64,000 nucleotides of DNA from Streptomyces sp. CG4 (GCF_041080655.1 NZ_CP163525.1:1984001-2048000); one strand, 5' to 3'. Shown: positions 7,517 through 17,413, counted from the first letter of the stretch. Numbers and translations: made by a program. The notes: generated by a model from the letters alone, not told the origin.

Positions 7517-10399
7517 TCACAGGGCCCGGCCGCCGGTGACCTGCCACAGCCGTGCGGTGCCGTCCCAGCTGGCGCTGGCGAGCAGGTGGCCGCCAGGGGC
7601 GAACGCCACGGACGTGACCACGTCGTCGTGGGTCCCGAGCGACAGGTCCCGCAGGTCCAGCAGCCGGTCGGAGTCGGCGAGCACGCGGCTGTCCGGGCTG
7701 AACGCGGCCTGGTAGGCCCCACCCGGAATCGCGCTGACGCGCTTCGGGTGTGCCGGGTCGGTGACGTCCCAGAGCAGAGTGGACCCGCCGACCGAGACGA
7801 GCGTCCGGCTGTCAGGGGCGAACGCCACCGACCAGACGATCGTGGGATGGCCGAGCAGGACGGCCGCCGGCCGCGTCCGCGGGCCGCTGCCGATGTCCCA
7901 GATCCGTGCGGTGTGATCCCAGCTGCCGGTCGCCACGGTCCGGCCGTCCGGGCTGAACGCCACCGAGGTCACCGTGTCGGTGTGGCCGCGCAGCACGTCG
8001 AGGTGGCGCGGACGCGCGGGGTCGGTGGCGTCCCACAGCCCGGCGGTGGTGTCGCCGGTGGTCGCCAGCGTGTGGCCGTCCGGGCTGAACGCCACCGACG
8101 TGACCGCGTCGCTGTGTCCGGGCAGGGTGGCCAGCAGCGACGGCTGCCGGGAATCGCGCACATCCCACAGCCGCGTCGTGCCGTCGGTGTGGCCGGTGGC
8201 CATGACGTCGCCGGCGGGCCGGAACGCCACCCACGTCGGCGCGGCCGGCTGATCCGGCAGGGTGCTCAGCTCGATCGGCGCTCGCCGGTTCGCCACGTCC
8301 CACAGCCGCACCGATCGTTCGCTCACCGCCGCCAGGACACGGCCGCGCTGCCCGAACGCGACCGCCAGCATCCGCCAGGGCTGGTACAGGACCGCCAGCT
8401 GGACGGGGTGGTGGGCGTCCTCGACGTCCCACAGCCGGACCGTGCGGTCCCAACTCGCGGTGGCCAGCACGGTGTTCTGCGGAGCGAAGGAGATCGAGAC
8501 CACGTCGGAGGTGTGGCCGGTGAGCCGGCTCGTGTACGGCGTCGCGAACGTGCTCATCAGCTGAGCGCGGACGTCGTCGGTGCCCGCCAGCCGGTACGCG
8601 GCCAGGTTCAGCTGCGCGGCGAGCGCGGGGTTCTCCTGCCGCACCTCCGCCGCGTCCGCGGCGGCCTTCCGCGCGATGGCCACGTTGCGCTGCCGGATGG
8701 CGGAGCTGCGCGAGCCGACGGCCAGCACGCCCGCGGTGGCCGCGATGACCACCAGCACGGTGAGCAGCGTGACCAGCTGCCGCAGGCGGACCGTCCGCCG
8801 TCTGACCGCCGCCGTCTCGGCGTCCTGTGCCTCTCTGCTCGCGTCGAGGAAGCACCGCTCCCCGGACGTCAGCCGGCCGGCGTCCGCGGCGGCGAGGTCC
8901 AGTGCCGCGGCGAGGCGGGCACCCCGGTACAGGGCGTGCGGGTCGCGGTCCTGCGCCTCCCAGCCTGCGGTCGCCTCGGTGAGCTGCCGGTGCAGGAGCA
9001 GCCGGTCCCGGTCCTCGGTCAGCCGGCCGCGCAGCCTCGGCCAGCACCGGATGACCGCCTCGTGGGTGATCTCGACGCACTCCTCGTCCAGCGTCACCAG
9101 CCGTTGCCGGGCGAGGGATTCGAGCACGAAGGCCGTGTCGGGGCCCGGGTCCAGCTCGTCCCTGGTGATCCGGCGTCTGGTGTCCTCGGTGCCGACGCCC
9201 AGCGCGGTCAGCCGGAGGAACAGCGAGCGGGCGAGGTCCTGCTGCCCCGGCGACAACGCCCGGTGGGCGGCCTCGGCGGTCTGCGCGAGAGCGTGCTGGA
9301 TCCCGCCGGCCGCCAGGTACCCGTCCAGGGTGAGGCGGCTGCCGCTGCGGCGGCGCCAGGTCTCGACCATCGCGTGGGAGACCAGGGGCAACGCGCCCGG
9401 CTGACCGGTCGTGTCCGCGACCACGGCCGCCAGCAGCGGGCCGGTCACCGTGCAGCCGGCGAGCAGGGCCGGCCGGGTGATGGCCTCGCGCAGCTCCTGG
9501 CTGCTCATCGGACCGACCGCGAGCTGCGCGTCGCGCATCGCCTCGACCAGCAGGGGCTCCTGGACGCAGTGGCCGTAGAAGTCGGCGCGCACACCGAGTA
9601 CCACCCGGGTCCGGCTGGTCGTCGCGGTGGTGGCGGCGATCAGCAGGGAGAGGAACGCGTCCCGTTCGTCCCGGTCCCGGCAGAGGGTGAAGACCTCCTC
9701 GAACTGGTCGGCCACGATCAGCGTGTCGTTGTCCGGCGGGCGGTCGATCACGGCCTGCCGGATCCGCAGGTGCAGCGTCGCGGGATCGTCGCGCAGCTCG
9801 GTCATCAGCGCGCCGGGGGCCTCTCCCGTCGCCGCGGCCAGGCGGATCGCGCACTCCTCCACGGGGTGGGGCCCCGGTGTGAAGAGCAACACCGGCCACC
9901 CCGCTGCCCGTACGCGCGCGACGAGCCCCGCCCGCAGCAGCGAGGACTTCCCCGATCCGGACGGCCCGAAGACCGCCAGGAACCGACGGTCACGCACCTT
10001 CGCCAACACCTCGCCGGTCAGCCTCTCGCGCCCGAAGAAGCGGTCGGCGTCCTCCGGCTGGAACGCCGACAGCCCGGCGTACGGTGCGCCCTGCGGCCCG
10101 GCTTCCCCGGGCTCGTCGGCAGGTGCGCCGGCGGCCATCTCGGCGGCGACCGCGTGCCATCGGGCTTCCCATGCACGGCAGTCGCCCTGACATGCCTCGA
10201 CGTACGCCAGCGTGACGCTCAGGCTCGGGAACGTGCGCCCGCCCGCGGCGTCCGACAGCGTCGTGGACGAATAGTGTGCCCTCTTGGCCAGTGCCCGACA
10301 GGACGGCCGTCCCGCCGCCTCGCGCAGCCTCCGCAGGTCGGCAGCGAACCTCGTCAGCGGACCGGCGTCCGGGTCGAGCGGGCGTTCGGCGCGTGGCAT
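7517..10399 (-). CDS. HTH-nSTAND NTPase with WD40 propeller, prematurely terminated
   Basis: A signal-transduction ATPase of the STAND class, here 960 residues before the TGA. Order: N-terminal XRE-like helix-turn-helix (about residues 12-75, with SYSST-like recognition helix), YAGLSAFQPEDADRFFGRE linker, nSTAND1 NTPase with Walker A GPSGSGKS near 145-152 and Walker B LIVADQFEEV near 230, winged-helix region, one transmembrane helix (LVTLLTVLVVIAATAGVLAV, about 545-565), then eight WD40 repeats. With the six repeats beyond the stop the intact protein would have fourteen blades, two seven-bladed propellers, and 1,259 residues. Start ATG at 10399 is preceded by AAGGAAGG. Ligand and output are unknown; some STAND proteins act in immunity or development. 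Confidence 0.8.
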   Translation of the reverse strand: MPRAERPLDPDAGPLTRFAADLRRLREAAGRPSCRALAKRAHYSSTTLSDAAGGRTFPSLSVTLAYVEACQGDCRAWEARWHAVAAEMAAGAPADEPGEAGPQGAPYAGLSAFQPEDADRFFGRERLTGEVLAKVRDRRFLAVFGPSGSGKSSLLRAGLVARVRAAGWPVLLFTPGPHPVEECAIRLAAATGEAPGALMTELRDDPATLHLRIRQAVIDRPPDNDTLIVADQFEEVFTLCRDRDERDAFLSLLIAATTATTSRTRVVLGVRADFYGHCVQEPLLVEAMRDAQLAVGPMSSQELREAITRPALLAGCTVTGPLLAAVVADTTGQPGALPLVSHAMVETWRRRSGSRLTLDGYLAAGGIQHALAQTAEAAHRALSPGQQDLARSLFLRLTALGVGTEDTRRRITRDELDPGPDTAFVLESLARQRLVTLDEECVEITHEAVIRCWPRLRGRLTEDRDRLLLHRQLTEATAGWEAQDRDPHALYRGARLAAALDLAAADAGRLTSGERCFLDASREAQDAETAAVRRRTVRLRQLVTLLTVLVVIAATAGVLAVGSRSSAIRQRNVAIARKAAADAAEVRQENPALAAQLNLAAYRLAGTDDVRAQLMSTFATPYTSRLTGHTSDVVSISFAPQNTVLATASWDRTVRLWDVEDAHHPVQLAVLYQPWRMLAVAFGQRGRVLAAVSERSVRLWDVANRRAPIELSTLPDQPAAPTWVAFRPAGDVMATGHTDGTTRLWDVRDSRQPSLLATLPGHSDAVTSVAFSPDGHTLATTGDTTAGLWDATDPARPRHLDVLRGHTDTVTSVAFSPDGRTVATGSWDHTARIWDIGSGPRTRPAAVLLGHPTIVWSVAFAPDSRTLVSVGGSTLLWDVTDPAHPKRVSAIPGGAYQAAFSPDSRVLADSDRLLDLRDLSLGTHDDVVTSVAFAPGGHLLASASWDGTARLWQVTGGRAL

Positions 10400-10570
10400 G
10401 GCCTTCCTTACGTTGACGGGTTCACCGGCACACGCCGCAGCACCGCTGCTCAGGTCCAACTACACCTTCCGTCAGGGTGACCTGGGCTCGGTCAGCATGC
10501 GGGACTGCGACGGCGGCATCAACCAGGAGTGGTTCCGCAACGGCAACGAGATCCGCACCCGCGCCGACCT
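10398..10570 (+). pseudogene. Possible remnant of secreted ricin-type lectin
   Basis: Divergent from the nSTAND gene, the plus strand reads a signal-peptide-like start (MAFLTLTGSPAHAAA). After a short linker comes RQGDLGSVSMRDCDGGINQEW, shown here split as RQGDLGSV and SMRDCDGGINQEW, then FRNGNEIRTRADL. The RDCDGG-x-NQ-x-W spacing matches the QxW repeat of ricin B-type beta-trefoil domains, which Streptomyces attach to secreted enzymes. Only about one repeat is present and the frame then runs into unrelated sequence. Low confidence; it could be coincidence in GC-rich DNA. Confidence 0.3.
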
Positions 10571-10711
10571 GCTGCGCAGGCATGCCTCCATGACTCCCCC
10601 ACACACAGAAGGAACCCCGCCAGGGACGAGAATCGCGCACCACGGACGAGGTGGGGTCAGAACGCCCCGCAGTCACTCGGACGAGGTAGGCGAGGTATCG
10701 GGGGGACTCCG

Positions 10712-10771
10712 CCGCTTCCCGGTGAGCGCCCCGACGACGCCCGCGCGGTGCTTGTACTCACCGGGAAGCGG
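10712..10771 (-). terminator. 15-bp inverted repeat downstream of methyltransferase
   Basis: A perfect 15-base inverted repeat, CCGCTTCCCGGTGAG (10712-10726) and CTCACCGGGAAGCGG (10757-10771), separated by 30 bases. It lies just beyond the stop of the minus-strand methyltransferase gene (10801). The long loop is unusual for an intrinsic terminator, so it may instead be a regulatory or recombination site. No T-run follows. Confidence 0.35.
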
Positions 10772-10800
10772 TGCCACCCCGGGTGACCTCTCGGGTCGGC

Positions 10801-11520
10801 CTATGCGCCGGCTAGCACGAACCACCGGGCCGGCAGGTCGATTCGGGTGCCGTCGGTGAGAAACTCGGTCTGCGGCAGGGTCGTTTCGCCGTCGGCGAGG
10901 ACCTTCAGACCGGCCTCGGCGAGCGCGCGCGGGATCTCCGTGTCGTCGGCGTCGGCGGGCTTGAGCCCGTGGTGGAAGACGCGCTGCAGCTTGGGTCCCG
11001 GGCCGCTCGGCTGGGACGCGGCGCGCCGCAGCACCTCCCGGGAGCCGGAGGTGAGTTCGACGACGAATGCGCGGCCCGCGCTGCCGATGAGCTCGGCGAC
11101 GGCGGCGGCGACCGCGGGCCGCGCCTCGGGTTCACTCTGGTGAATGACGGCGCGCATATAGACGTTGGTGTCACCGAGCCGCTCGTGCAGGGCGCGTACG
11201 GCGTCCCTGTCCGTGAGGTCGAGCTGCTGGTACTCCACCGAGTCGTCCGGCGTGGCACGGCGGGCGTGCTCGACGGCGGCGTGCGAGAGGTCGACGCCGA
11301 CGGCGCGGGCGAACCGGGTGGCGAGGTAGCGGGTCTGGGTACCGTTGCCGCAGCCGAGGTCGACGATGGTGCGCGCGGGGTCCGCGTGGGGCAGGAGCAG
11401 GGCGCTGTGCGGCTCGGCGGAGAGAGCGGGATCGCAGTCCCAGATCGCCTCGCCCTCGCTGTCGGAGGTCTCTCTCCAGTAACTCTCCCAGTTGCTGCGG
11501 TACTTGTCCGAGACGTTCAT
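10801..11520 (-). CDS. Class I SAM-dependent methyltransferase
   Basis: A 239-residue class I methyltransferase. Motif I is TIVDLGCGNGTQTRYLA, followed by the acidic strand VGVDLSHAAVEHAR and YQQLDLTD, the usual adenine and ribose contacts. The C-terminal third contains a helix-rich substrate region ending LPARWFVLAGA. The N-terminus, SDKYRSNWESYWRETS, resembles methyltransferases found near natural-product genes, but no biosynthetic cluster is adjacent, so the substrate is unknown. Start ATG at 11520 with GTGGGGAG upstream; the longer frame upstream lacks a site. The gene stands alone. Confidence 0.78.
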   Translation of the reverse strand: MNVSDKYRSNWESYWRETSDSEGEAIWDCDPALSAEPHSALLLPHADPARTIVDLGCGNGTQTRYLATRFARAVGVDLSHAAVEHARRATPDDSVEYQQLDLTDRDAVRALHERLGDTNVYMRAVIHQSEPEARPAVAAAVAELIGSAGRAFVVELTSGSREVLRRAASQPSGPGPKLQRVFHHGLKPADADDTEIPRALAEAGLKVLADGETTLPQTEFLTDGTRIDLPARWFVLAGA

Positions 11521-11662
11521 GCGCTCTCCCCACGGTTCGGTTCCGTGATCGGGATATCGCGGGGGCCTCGGGCGAGGCAAGGGGCGGGCGGCCACCTTCA
11601 CTGGATGTACGGACGGCGGTCAACTCAGGGGGCGTACACCGGCAGCCCGCACGCCCCCTTGG

Positions 11663-14119
11663 TCATCCCCGTCCGGCGACGGCCTGTTCGAACCAGACGG
11701 TCTTACGGTGGCCGGTGGCGCTGGCGCCCCATTCCCGGGCCAGCCGGCTGACCACGCGCAGCCCGCGGCCCGACTCGTCGTAGGGGCCGGCGCTCAGCAT
11801 GGCGGGCAGTCCGGGTTCGTCGTCGGTGACCTCGAACAGCAGCGCGTCGGTGCGGACCACGCGCAGCCCGACCGGCTCACTCACGGCGTGCCGTACGGCG
11901 TTGGTGACGACCTCGCTGACCAGCAGTTCGGCGGTCTCCACGGCCTGCGGCAGACCCCATTGCCGCAGCCGTGCGCGGACCAGGCGGCGGGCTCGGGCGA
12001 CCTCGCGCGGGTCGGCGTCGAGCCGCCATTCGGCGACATGGTCGTCGGGGATGCCGTTGAGGCGGGCCATGAGCAGGGCGACGTCGTCCTTGCGGCCGCC
12101 GTGGGTGTTCAGGGCGCGGATGATGGTGTCGCAGGCGTCGTCCATGGAGGCGGCGGGGTGTGCGGCGGATTCGCAGAGCGCGGCGAGGCCCTCGCCGATG
12201 TCGGAGCCGCGCACCTCGACCAGGCCGTCGGTGCACAGCACCAGCCGGTCGCCGGGCGCGACCTTGAGCCGGGTGGTCTCGAACGGGACGCCGCCGACTC
12301 CGATGGGGGCGCCGGTGGGCAGCTCCAGGAGCTCGCTGCTGCCGTCCTCGGCGCGGACCAGCACGGGCGGGATGTGTCCGGCGTTGGCGAGGTGCAGTTC
12401 GCCGCGGATCGGGTCGTAGACCGCGTACAGACAGGTGGCGAGGTAGGTGTCGCCGAGCCGGCGGGCCAGGTCGTCGAGGTTGCGCAGCAGCTGGGCGGGC
12501 GGAGTCTCCATGGCGGCCATGGTCTGTACGGCCGTGCGCAACTGGCCCATCATGGCGGCCGAGTTGAGGCCGTGGCCCATGACGTCACCGACCACGAGGG
12601 CGGTGCGCGAGCCGGGCAGTTTGACGGTGTCGAACCAGTCGCCGCCGATCCGGCCGAGCCGGGTGCCCGGCAGATAGCGGGTGGCGACGTCGCAGCCGGC
12701 CATCCGCGGGGTGACCTGCGGGAGCATGCTGTCCTGCAGGGTGTCGGCGACGTTCTCCTGGTAGGTGTACATACGGGCGTTGTCGAGCACGAGGCCCGCG
12801 CGGGCGGCGAGTTCGGCGCCGGTGGTGCGGTCCATGTCGTCGAACTGCGGCCGGTCGGGCCGGCGCATCAGCACCATGAAGCCGAGGACGACGTTGCGCG
12901 CCTTGAGCGGGACGATCAGCAGGGAGCGGCCGCCGATGAGCGGCCTGAGGTCGCGCTTCTCGAACTCGCCGGAGATGCGCTCGCTCAGCTCCTCGGTGAC
13001 CCGCGGGACGAGGACCGGTTCACCGGTGACCATGCACTTGTAGAACGGGGTGTGTTCGGGGAAGGCGAAGGCCTCGCCGACGGGCACGGTGTCGTCCCAG
13101 CGGCCCGGTTCGTCGTTGTGCTCGACCCACACCCGGAACATCACGGTGCTGGCGTCCGGCGGTCCGTCCGGGAAGCCCTCGCCGGCGAGGACGGCGGCGC
13201 GCAGATGGGTGCCGGCGAAGTCCGCGAACCGGGGTACGGCGGCACTGGTGACCTCGCGGATGGTCGCGCCGAGGTCGAGGGAGGAGCCGATGCCGGAGCT
13301 GACCTCGTTGAGGAACTCCAGCCGCTCGCGCACCGCGGCGTACTCCAGGTCCTGCTCGGCACCGACCGGGACGAGGGGCGGAGCGGAGCGCTGCTGCGGT
13401 ACGACGACGGGCTCGGCCGGCCTGCGGCCCGGGCGGCGGGGCACGCCCCAGTACGGGGTGACGGGCACCCGGTCGAACTGGCTGAACTCCAGGACGGGAT
13501 AGCCCAGTTCGAGCACCTGGGAGACGATGCGGCCGCTCGGGCCGGGGCCCATGTTGGGCAGGATCTCGGGCAGCCGGCGTGCCAGTTCGCCGGAGGCGGG
13601 CAGTTCGGTGTGGCGGGCGAAGCCGGGCGAGATGCGTTCGGCGGTCTCGTCGTCGTAGCCGCGTTCGTCGCGCAGCCGGGTGGCATCGGCGGCGAGCACG
13701 AGCAGCCGGGACGGGCCGGGACCGACCAGCGGGTAGGCCCACCAGAGCACGTCGAGGCGCTCGCCGTCGGGCTCCTGTCCGTGCGGGACGAGGCGGGCGC
13801 GGCCGGCGCCAGCGTAGGCCGTGTGGCCGCCGAGCGAGGCCTCCAGGTCGGGCCCGAGTCCGTCGTGCACCTCGTAGGCGTCCGGCATCCGGTCGCCCTG
13901 CAGATCCTCGGGGAGGGCGCCGGAAACCGGCAGCAGATCGGCCGCGGCACGCCCGATGGCGTCCTCCCTGCTCGCGCCGAACAGCCGGCATGCGCCGCTG
14001 CTCCAGTGGGACACCCGGCCGTCGCGGTCGACGACGACCACGGCCAGTGGAATCCGGCCGGCCGCCGCACCGCCGTCGTCGCGCCCGGGAGATGTGTCCC
14101 GCTCGCTGCCACGGTCCAT
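11663..14119 (-). CDS. PAS-GAF-SpoIIE phosphatase with HATPase (anti-sigma switch)
   Basis: A multidomain PP2C-type serine phosphatase of 818 residues, the kind that controls anti-anti-sigma factors in Streptomyces. Order: PAS-like sensor (about 20-110, VSHWSSGACRLFGASREDAIG), a linker, GAF domain (about 280-450), then SpoIIE phosphatase (about 480-680) with the metal motifs RIGGDWFD, VVGDVMGHGLNSAA and CTDGLVEVRG. A C-terminal RsbW-like ATPase domain follows (about 695-810, LLVSEVVTNAVRH and DESGRGLRVV). Having both a phosphatase and a kinase-like domain suggests it can set the phosphorylation state of an STAS-domain antagonist. No STAS gene is adjacent. Start ATG 14119 follows a GGGGAGAGGG. 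Confidence 0.88.
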   Translation of the reverse strand: MDRGSERDTSPGRDDGGAAAGRIPLAVVVVDRDGRVSHWSSGACRLFGASREDAIGRAAADLLPVSGALPEDLQGDRMPDAYEVHDGLGPDLEASLGGHTAYAGAGRARLVPHGQEPDGERLDVLWWAYPLVGPGPSRLLVLAADATRLRDERGYDDETAERISPGFARHTELPASGELARRLPEILPNMGPGPSGRIVSQVLELGYPVLEFSQFDRVPVTPYWGVPRRPGRRPAEPVVVPQQRSAPPLVPVGAEQDLEYAAVRERLEFLNEVSSGIGSSLDLGATIREVTSAAVPRFADFAGTHLRAAVLAGEGFPDGPPDASTVMFRVWVEHNDEPGRWDDTVPVGEAFAFPEHTPFYKCMVTGEPVLVPRVTEELSERISGEFEKRDLRPLIGGRSLLIVPLKARNVVLGFMVLMRRPDRPQFDDMDRTTGAELAARAGLVLDNARMYTYQENVADTLQDSMLPQVTPRMAGCDVATRYLPGTRLGRIGGDWFDTVKLPGSRTALVVGDVMGHGLNSAAMMGQLRTAVQTMAAMETPPAQLLRNLDDLARRLGDTYLATCLYAVYDPIRGELHLANAGHIPPVLVRAEDGSSELLELPTGAPIGVGGVPFETTRLKVAPGDRLVLCTDGLVEVRGSDIGEGLAALCESAAHPAASMDDACDTIIRALNTHGGRKDDVALLMARLNGIPDDHVAEWRLDADPREVARARRLVRARLRQWGLPQAVETAELLVSEVVTNAVRHAVSEPVGLRVVRTDALLFEVTDDEPGLPAMLSAGPYDESGRGLRVVSRLAREWGASATGHRKTVWFEQAVAGRG

Positions 14120-14273
14120 GGCCAGGCCCTCTCTCCCCACGGCTTTACGCAAACGATCTGTGCCGCCCGTAACTACGGTACGGCGGCGGCCGGTCGCGAT
14201 GTGTGGCAATCCTGGAATTGGTTGCACCGGATCGCACCGAGCCGCAGCTCAGCGCCCCGCGGGCGCCAAGGCC

Positions 14274-16712
14274 CTAGTCCTCGTGGCCCAGTTGCAGGTC
14301 CCGTTCGGTACGGCCGCCGCCCGCGACCTGCAGCACGGTGGCGACCGGCGGGTAGCCCGCGGCGATGACGGTGTACTCGCCGGAGGACAGGTCGACGAAC
14401 CGGAAGACTCCGTCCGCTCCCGTGGTGAGGGTGTCGACGACATTGCCCGCGGCGTCCAGGAGCGTCACGCGCGCGTCCTGCACGGGCCGTCCGCCGTTCG
14501 CCCGGACGGTGCCCCGCAGCACGGCGCCGCCCGCGAGTTCCACGTTCTGCCGGGTCTCCCGGGAGGCCTGCACGGTGACCGGGAGCGCGGCGGGGCGGAA
14601 GGCGGGGGCGCTGGCGGCCAGGGTGTACTCGCCGGCGACCAGTGCGGTGATGACGTAGCCGCCCTCGCGGCCGCTGCGGGTGGTGGCGACGACCTCGCCG
14701 TGCACGTTGGTGAGGGTGACGGTGGCGTCGCGCACGGGGCTGCCGTCGGCGGTCAGCACGCTGCCGGCGAGGTGTCCGGCGCCGCCGAGGACGACGTCGA
14801 GTTCGACGGGCCGTTCGCCGACGGTGACGGAGACGGCCTGCGGCTGGTGCCCGCCGGCGGCGGCGATCAGCACGTACGCCCCGGAGCCGGGCGTGCTGAG
14901 CGCGTACCGGCCGTCCTCGCCGCTCGCGCCCCGCCCGATCTGCTGCCCGGAAATGTCGATGAGGGTGAGTGCGGCGCGGGGTACCACGGTGCCGTCGGGG
15001 TGCTGCACCGTGCCGCAGACGGGGATTCCGGCGGCGTACGGCGAACGCGCCTGCGGAACCGGCGCGTTCACGGTCCCGGGCTCGTCCCCGGACCCGGTTT
15101 CGGCGGTGTGGTGGGACACCAGGGGTTTCTCCTTGAGGAAGAAGGCGAGGAGCAGGCCGAGGACGAGCACCGGGACGAGGTAGAGGAAGATCCGGGGCAT
15201 CGCGTCGGCGTAGGCGCGGATGTAGGCGTCGCGCAGGGCCGGGGGCAGTGCGTGGACCAGCTGCGGGGTGATGGACTCGGGGTCGGGCGGCCGGACGCCG
15301 GTGCGCGGCGGCAGTTCCCTGCTCAGGGCATGGGTGAGCCGGTTCGCGAAGAGGGTGCCGAAGACCGCGGCCCCGACGCTGCCGCCGATCTGCCGGAAGT
15401 AGTTGTTGGCGCTGGTGGCGGTGCCGAGGTCGGCGGGCCGTACGGAGTTCTGCACGGCGAGGACGAGGACGGGCATCACCATGCCGATGCCGGCGCCGAG
15501 GACGGCCATCCAGATGCTGTAGTGCAGCCGGGGCGTGCCGGCTTCGAGGCGGGACAGCAGCCACATGCCGACGGCGGAGACGGCACTGCCCAGCACGGGG
15601 TAGATCTTGTACCGGCCGGTGTGACTGATGAGCTGCCCGCCGACGATGGAGGCGCCGACGATCCCGGCCATCATGGGCAGCATCAGCAGCCCGGACTCGG
15701 TGGCGCTGGCCCCGTCGACCATCTGCAGGAAGGTCGGCAGATAGCTGGCGGCGCCGAACAGGGCGACGCCGATCACGAGGCCCACCAGGCCGCTGACGTT
15801 GAAGACGGAGTCGCGGAACAGCCGGAGCGGGATGAGGGGTTCGGCGGCGAAGCGCTCGGCGACGAGGAAGAGGACGACGGCGGCGAACGCACCGGCGCCG
15901 AGGCCGGTGATCTGCCGCGAGCCCCAGGCGTACTCGGTGCCGCCCCAGCTGGTCAGCAGCACCAGACAGGTGGAGGCGGCGGCGAGCAGCAGCGCGCCGA
16001 GAACGTCGAAGCCCCCGCGGCGGCCGCGGGTGGCGGGCTTGGGGAGCTTCAGGACGAGGGTGACGACGGCGAGGGTGACCAGGCCGAAGGGGACGTTGAC
16101 GTAGAAGCACCAGCGCCAGGAGAGGTGGTCGGTGAAGTAGCCGCCGAGCAGCGGCCCGGCGACGGAGGCGAGACCGAAGGCGGCGCCGATCAGGCCCATG
16201 TAGCGGCCGCGTTCGCGGGGCGGCACGATGTCGGCGATGATCGCCTGCACACCGATCATGAGGCCGCCGGCGCCGACGCCCTGGAACGCGCGGAAGGCGA
16301 TCAGCTGGTCCATGGAATGGGCCCGGCCGGCGAGCGCGGAGCCGACGACGAAGGCGGCGATGGCGAACTGGAAGACACCCTTGCGGCCGAAGAGGTCGCC
16401 GAGCTTGCCGTACAGGGGCAGGCCGATGGTGGAGGTGAGCAGATAGGCGGTGATCGCCCAGGACATCCGGTCCAGGCCGTGCAGTTCGCCGACGATCTTC
16501 GGCAGCGCGGTCGCGACGATCATCTGGTCGAGGGCCGCGAGCAGCAGGGCGAGCACCAGCCCGAAGAACACCCATCGCACGCGGCGCGCGCCGAGCCGGG
16601 CGGCCGGTGCGGACGGGGGTGGTGCCGCGGCGGTCCGCTCGCGCGGGGCGTTCTCCTCCCCCGCCTCCGGTGTCGCGACCGGCTCGTACGTCACCGGACT
16701 CGTCCCGCCCAC
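14274..16712 (-). CDS. DHA2-family MFS transporter with C-terminal beta-sandwich repeats
   Basis: A drug:proton antiporter of the 14-helix DHA2 (EmrB/QacA) type. Residues about 45-530 hold the membrane domain: [18 protein letters not shown] in helix 1, [11 protein letters not shown] (motif A), and [19 protein letters not shown] with [21 protein letters not shown] (motif C region, quoted in two parts: [17 protein letters not shown]). The final roughly 280 residues are three tandem carboxypeptidase-regulatory-like domains, each opening with G-T/S-V-x(2)-DG and closing with DG-x-Y-x-L/F. Start GTG at 16712 has GAGGGGAG six bases before it; a GTG at 16733 is the alternative. With 14 helices this tail should be cytoplasmic, which is odd for such domains. 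Confidence 0.85.
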   Translation of the reverse strand: MGGTSPVTYEPVATPEAGEENAPRERTAAAPPPSAPAARLGARRVRWVFFGLVLALLLAALDQMIVATALPKIVGELHGLDRMSWAITAYLLTSTIGLPLYGKLGDLFGRKGVFQFAIAAFVVGSALAGRAHSMDQLIAFRAFQGVGAGGLMIGVQAIIADIVPPRERGRYMGLIGAAFGLASVAGPLLGGYFTDHLSWRWCFYVNVPFGLVTLAVVTLVLKLPKPATRGRRGGFDVLGALLLAAASTCLVLLTSWGGTEYAWGSRQITGLGAGAFAAVVLFLVAERFAAEPLIPLRLFRDSVFNVSGLVGLVIGVALFGAASYLPTFLQMVDGASATESGLLMLPMMAGIVGASIVGGQLISHTGRYKIYPVLGSAVSAVGMWLLSRLEAGTPRLHYSIWMAVLGAGIGMVMPVLVLAVQNSVRPADLGTATSANNYFRQIGGSVGAAVFGTLFANRLTHALSRELPPRTGVRPPDPESITPQLVHALPPALRDAYIRAYADAMPRIFLYLVPVLVLGLLLAFFLKEKPLVSHHTAETGSGDEPGTVNAPVPQARSPYAAGIPVCGTVQHPDGTVVPRAALTLIDISGQQIGRGASGEDGRYALSTPGSGAYVLIAAAGGHQPQAVSVTVGERPVELDVVLGGAGHLAGSVLTADGSPVRDATVTLTNVHGEVVATTRSGREGGYVITALVAGEYTLAASAPAFRPAALPVTVQASRETRQNVELAGGAVLRGTVRANGGRPVQDARVTLLDAAGNVVDTLTTGADGVFRFVDLSSGEYTVIAAGYPPVATVLQVAGGGRTERDLQLGHED

Positions 16713-16820
16713 GTACCGCTCCCCTCGTCGCACCTGTCACATGTCGCGCACAAGGCGACAACTGCGAACAACTGCCGCGAGTTACGGTGGGGTTGGGGTG
16801 GACGGGGAGGTCCACCCGAA

Positions 16821-16851
16821 CCGGTGAAGGGGCACAACGCCCCTTCACCGG
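16821..16851 (-). terminator. Intrinsic-type hairpin after SRPBCC gene
   Basis: A perfect 12-bp stem, CCGGTGAAGGGG with CCCCTTCACCGG, around a seven-base loop (CACAACG). It lies 14 bases beyond the stop of the minus-strand SRPBCC gene and upstream of the MFS start, so it should isolate the two transcripts. No clear T-run, as is common in Streptomyces. Confidence 0.7.
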
Positions 16852-16864
16852 CGGGTGTTTGAGC

Positions 16865-17308
16865 CTACTTCTCGACCTCGGCGGCGAGGTTGGCGAGCAC
16901 GGCGTCGTAGATCCGGCCGAGGCCCTTGGGGGCGAAGGTCTTCTCGAAGAAGCCGCCGATGCCGCCGGCGCCGTTCCAGGTGGTGGTGACGACGACCCGG
17001 GACTGCCCCTCGCCGGCGGGGGTGACCCGCCAGGTGGTGACCATGGAGGAGTTGCGGTCCTTCTCGACCAGCTCGCCGTCGGTGGGCTCGCTGACCTCCA
17101 GCAGGCAGTCGCGCACGCGCTTGCTGGTGGCCTGGAGCTTCCAGTGGACGAGGGTGCCCTCGCCGTCGCCGCCCTCGCGGACCTCGTACTCGCTGAAGTG
17201 CTCGGGCAGCAGCTTCTGCCGTGTACCGCGGTAGTCGGCGAGGGCGTCGAACGCCTTCTCCGCGTCCGCCGCGACGACCCGCTCCGTAGTGGCCTCGACC
17301 TGCGCCAT
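16865..17308 (-). CDS. SRPBCC (START-like) family protein
   Basis: A 147-residue single-domain protein with the helix-grip fold of the SRPBCC/polyketide-cyclase-like superfamily. Features are the N-terminal strand VEATTERVVAADAEKAFDALADY, mid-protein YEVREGG and LVHWKLQATS strands, and the long C-terminal helix GRIYDAVLANLAAEVEK after a glycine-rich GGIGGFFEKTF loop. Such proteins bind hydrophobic ligands; this one has no catalytic motif that I can name. ATG at 17308 follows CTGGAGGAACGC. It ends with a strong hairpin and is divergent from the radical SAM gene, about 150 bases away. Confidence 0.75.
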   Translation of the reverse strand: MAQVEATTERVVAADAEKAFDALADYRGTRQKLLPEHFSEYEVREGGDGEGTLVHWKLQATSKRVRDCLLEVSEPTDGELVEKDRNSSMVTTWRVTPAGEGQSRVVVTTTWNGAGGIGGFFEKTFAPKGLGRIYDAVLANLAAEVEK

Positions 17309-17413
17309 TGCGTTCCTCCAGGACCTGCGTTTCTCGGGGTTGGGGCAAAGCCAACCACCCCGGTACCCGGCCGCCCAAATCGGGGGGCGCCAACGCGGGC
17401 CGCACGATCATGG

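Noticed and set aside
7474..7519. Selenocysteine (TGA recoding) in the nSTAND gene
   Set aside because: WD40 loops do not use a selenocysteine, and no SECIS-like stem-loop is evident downstream; a plain nonsense change is simpler.
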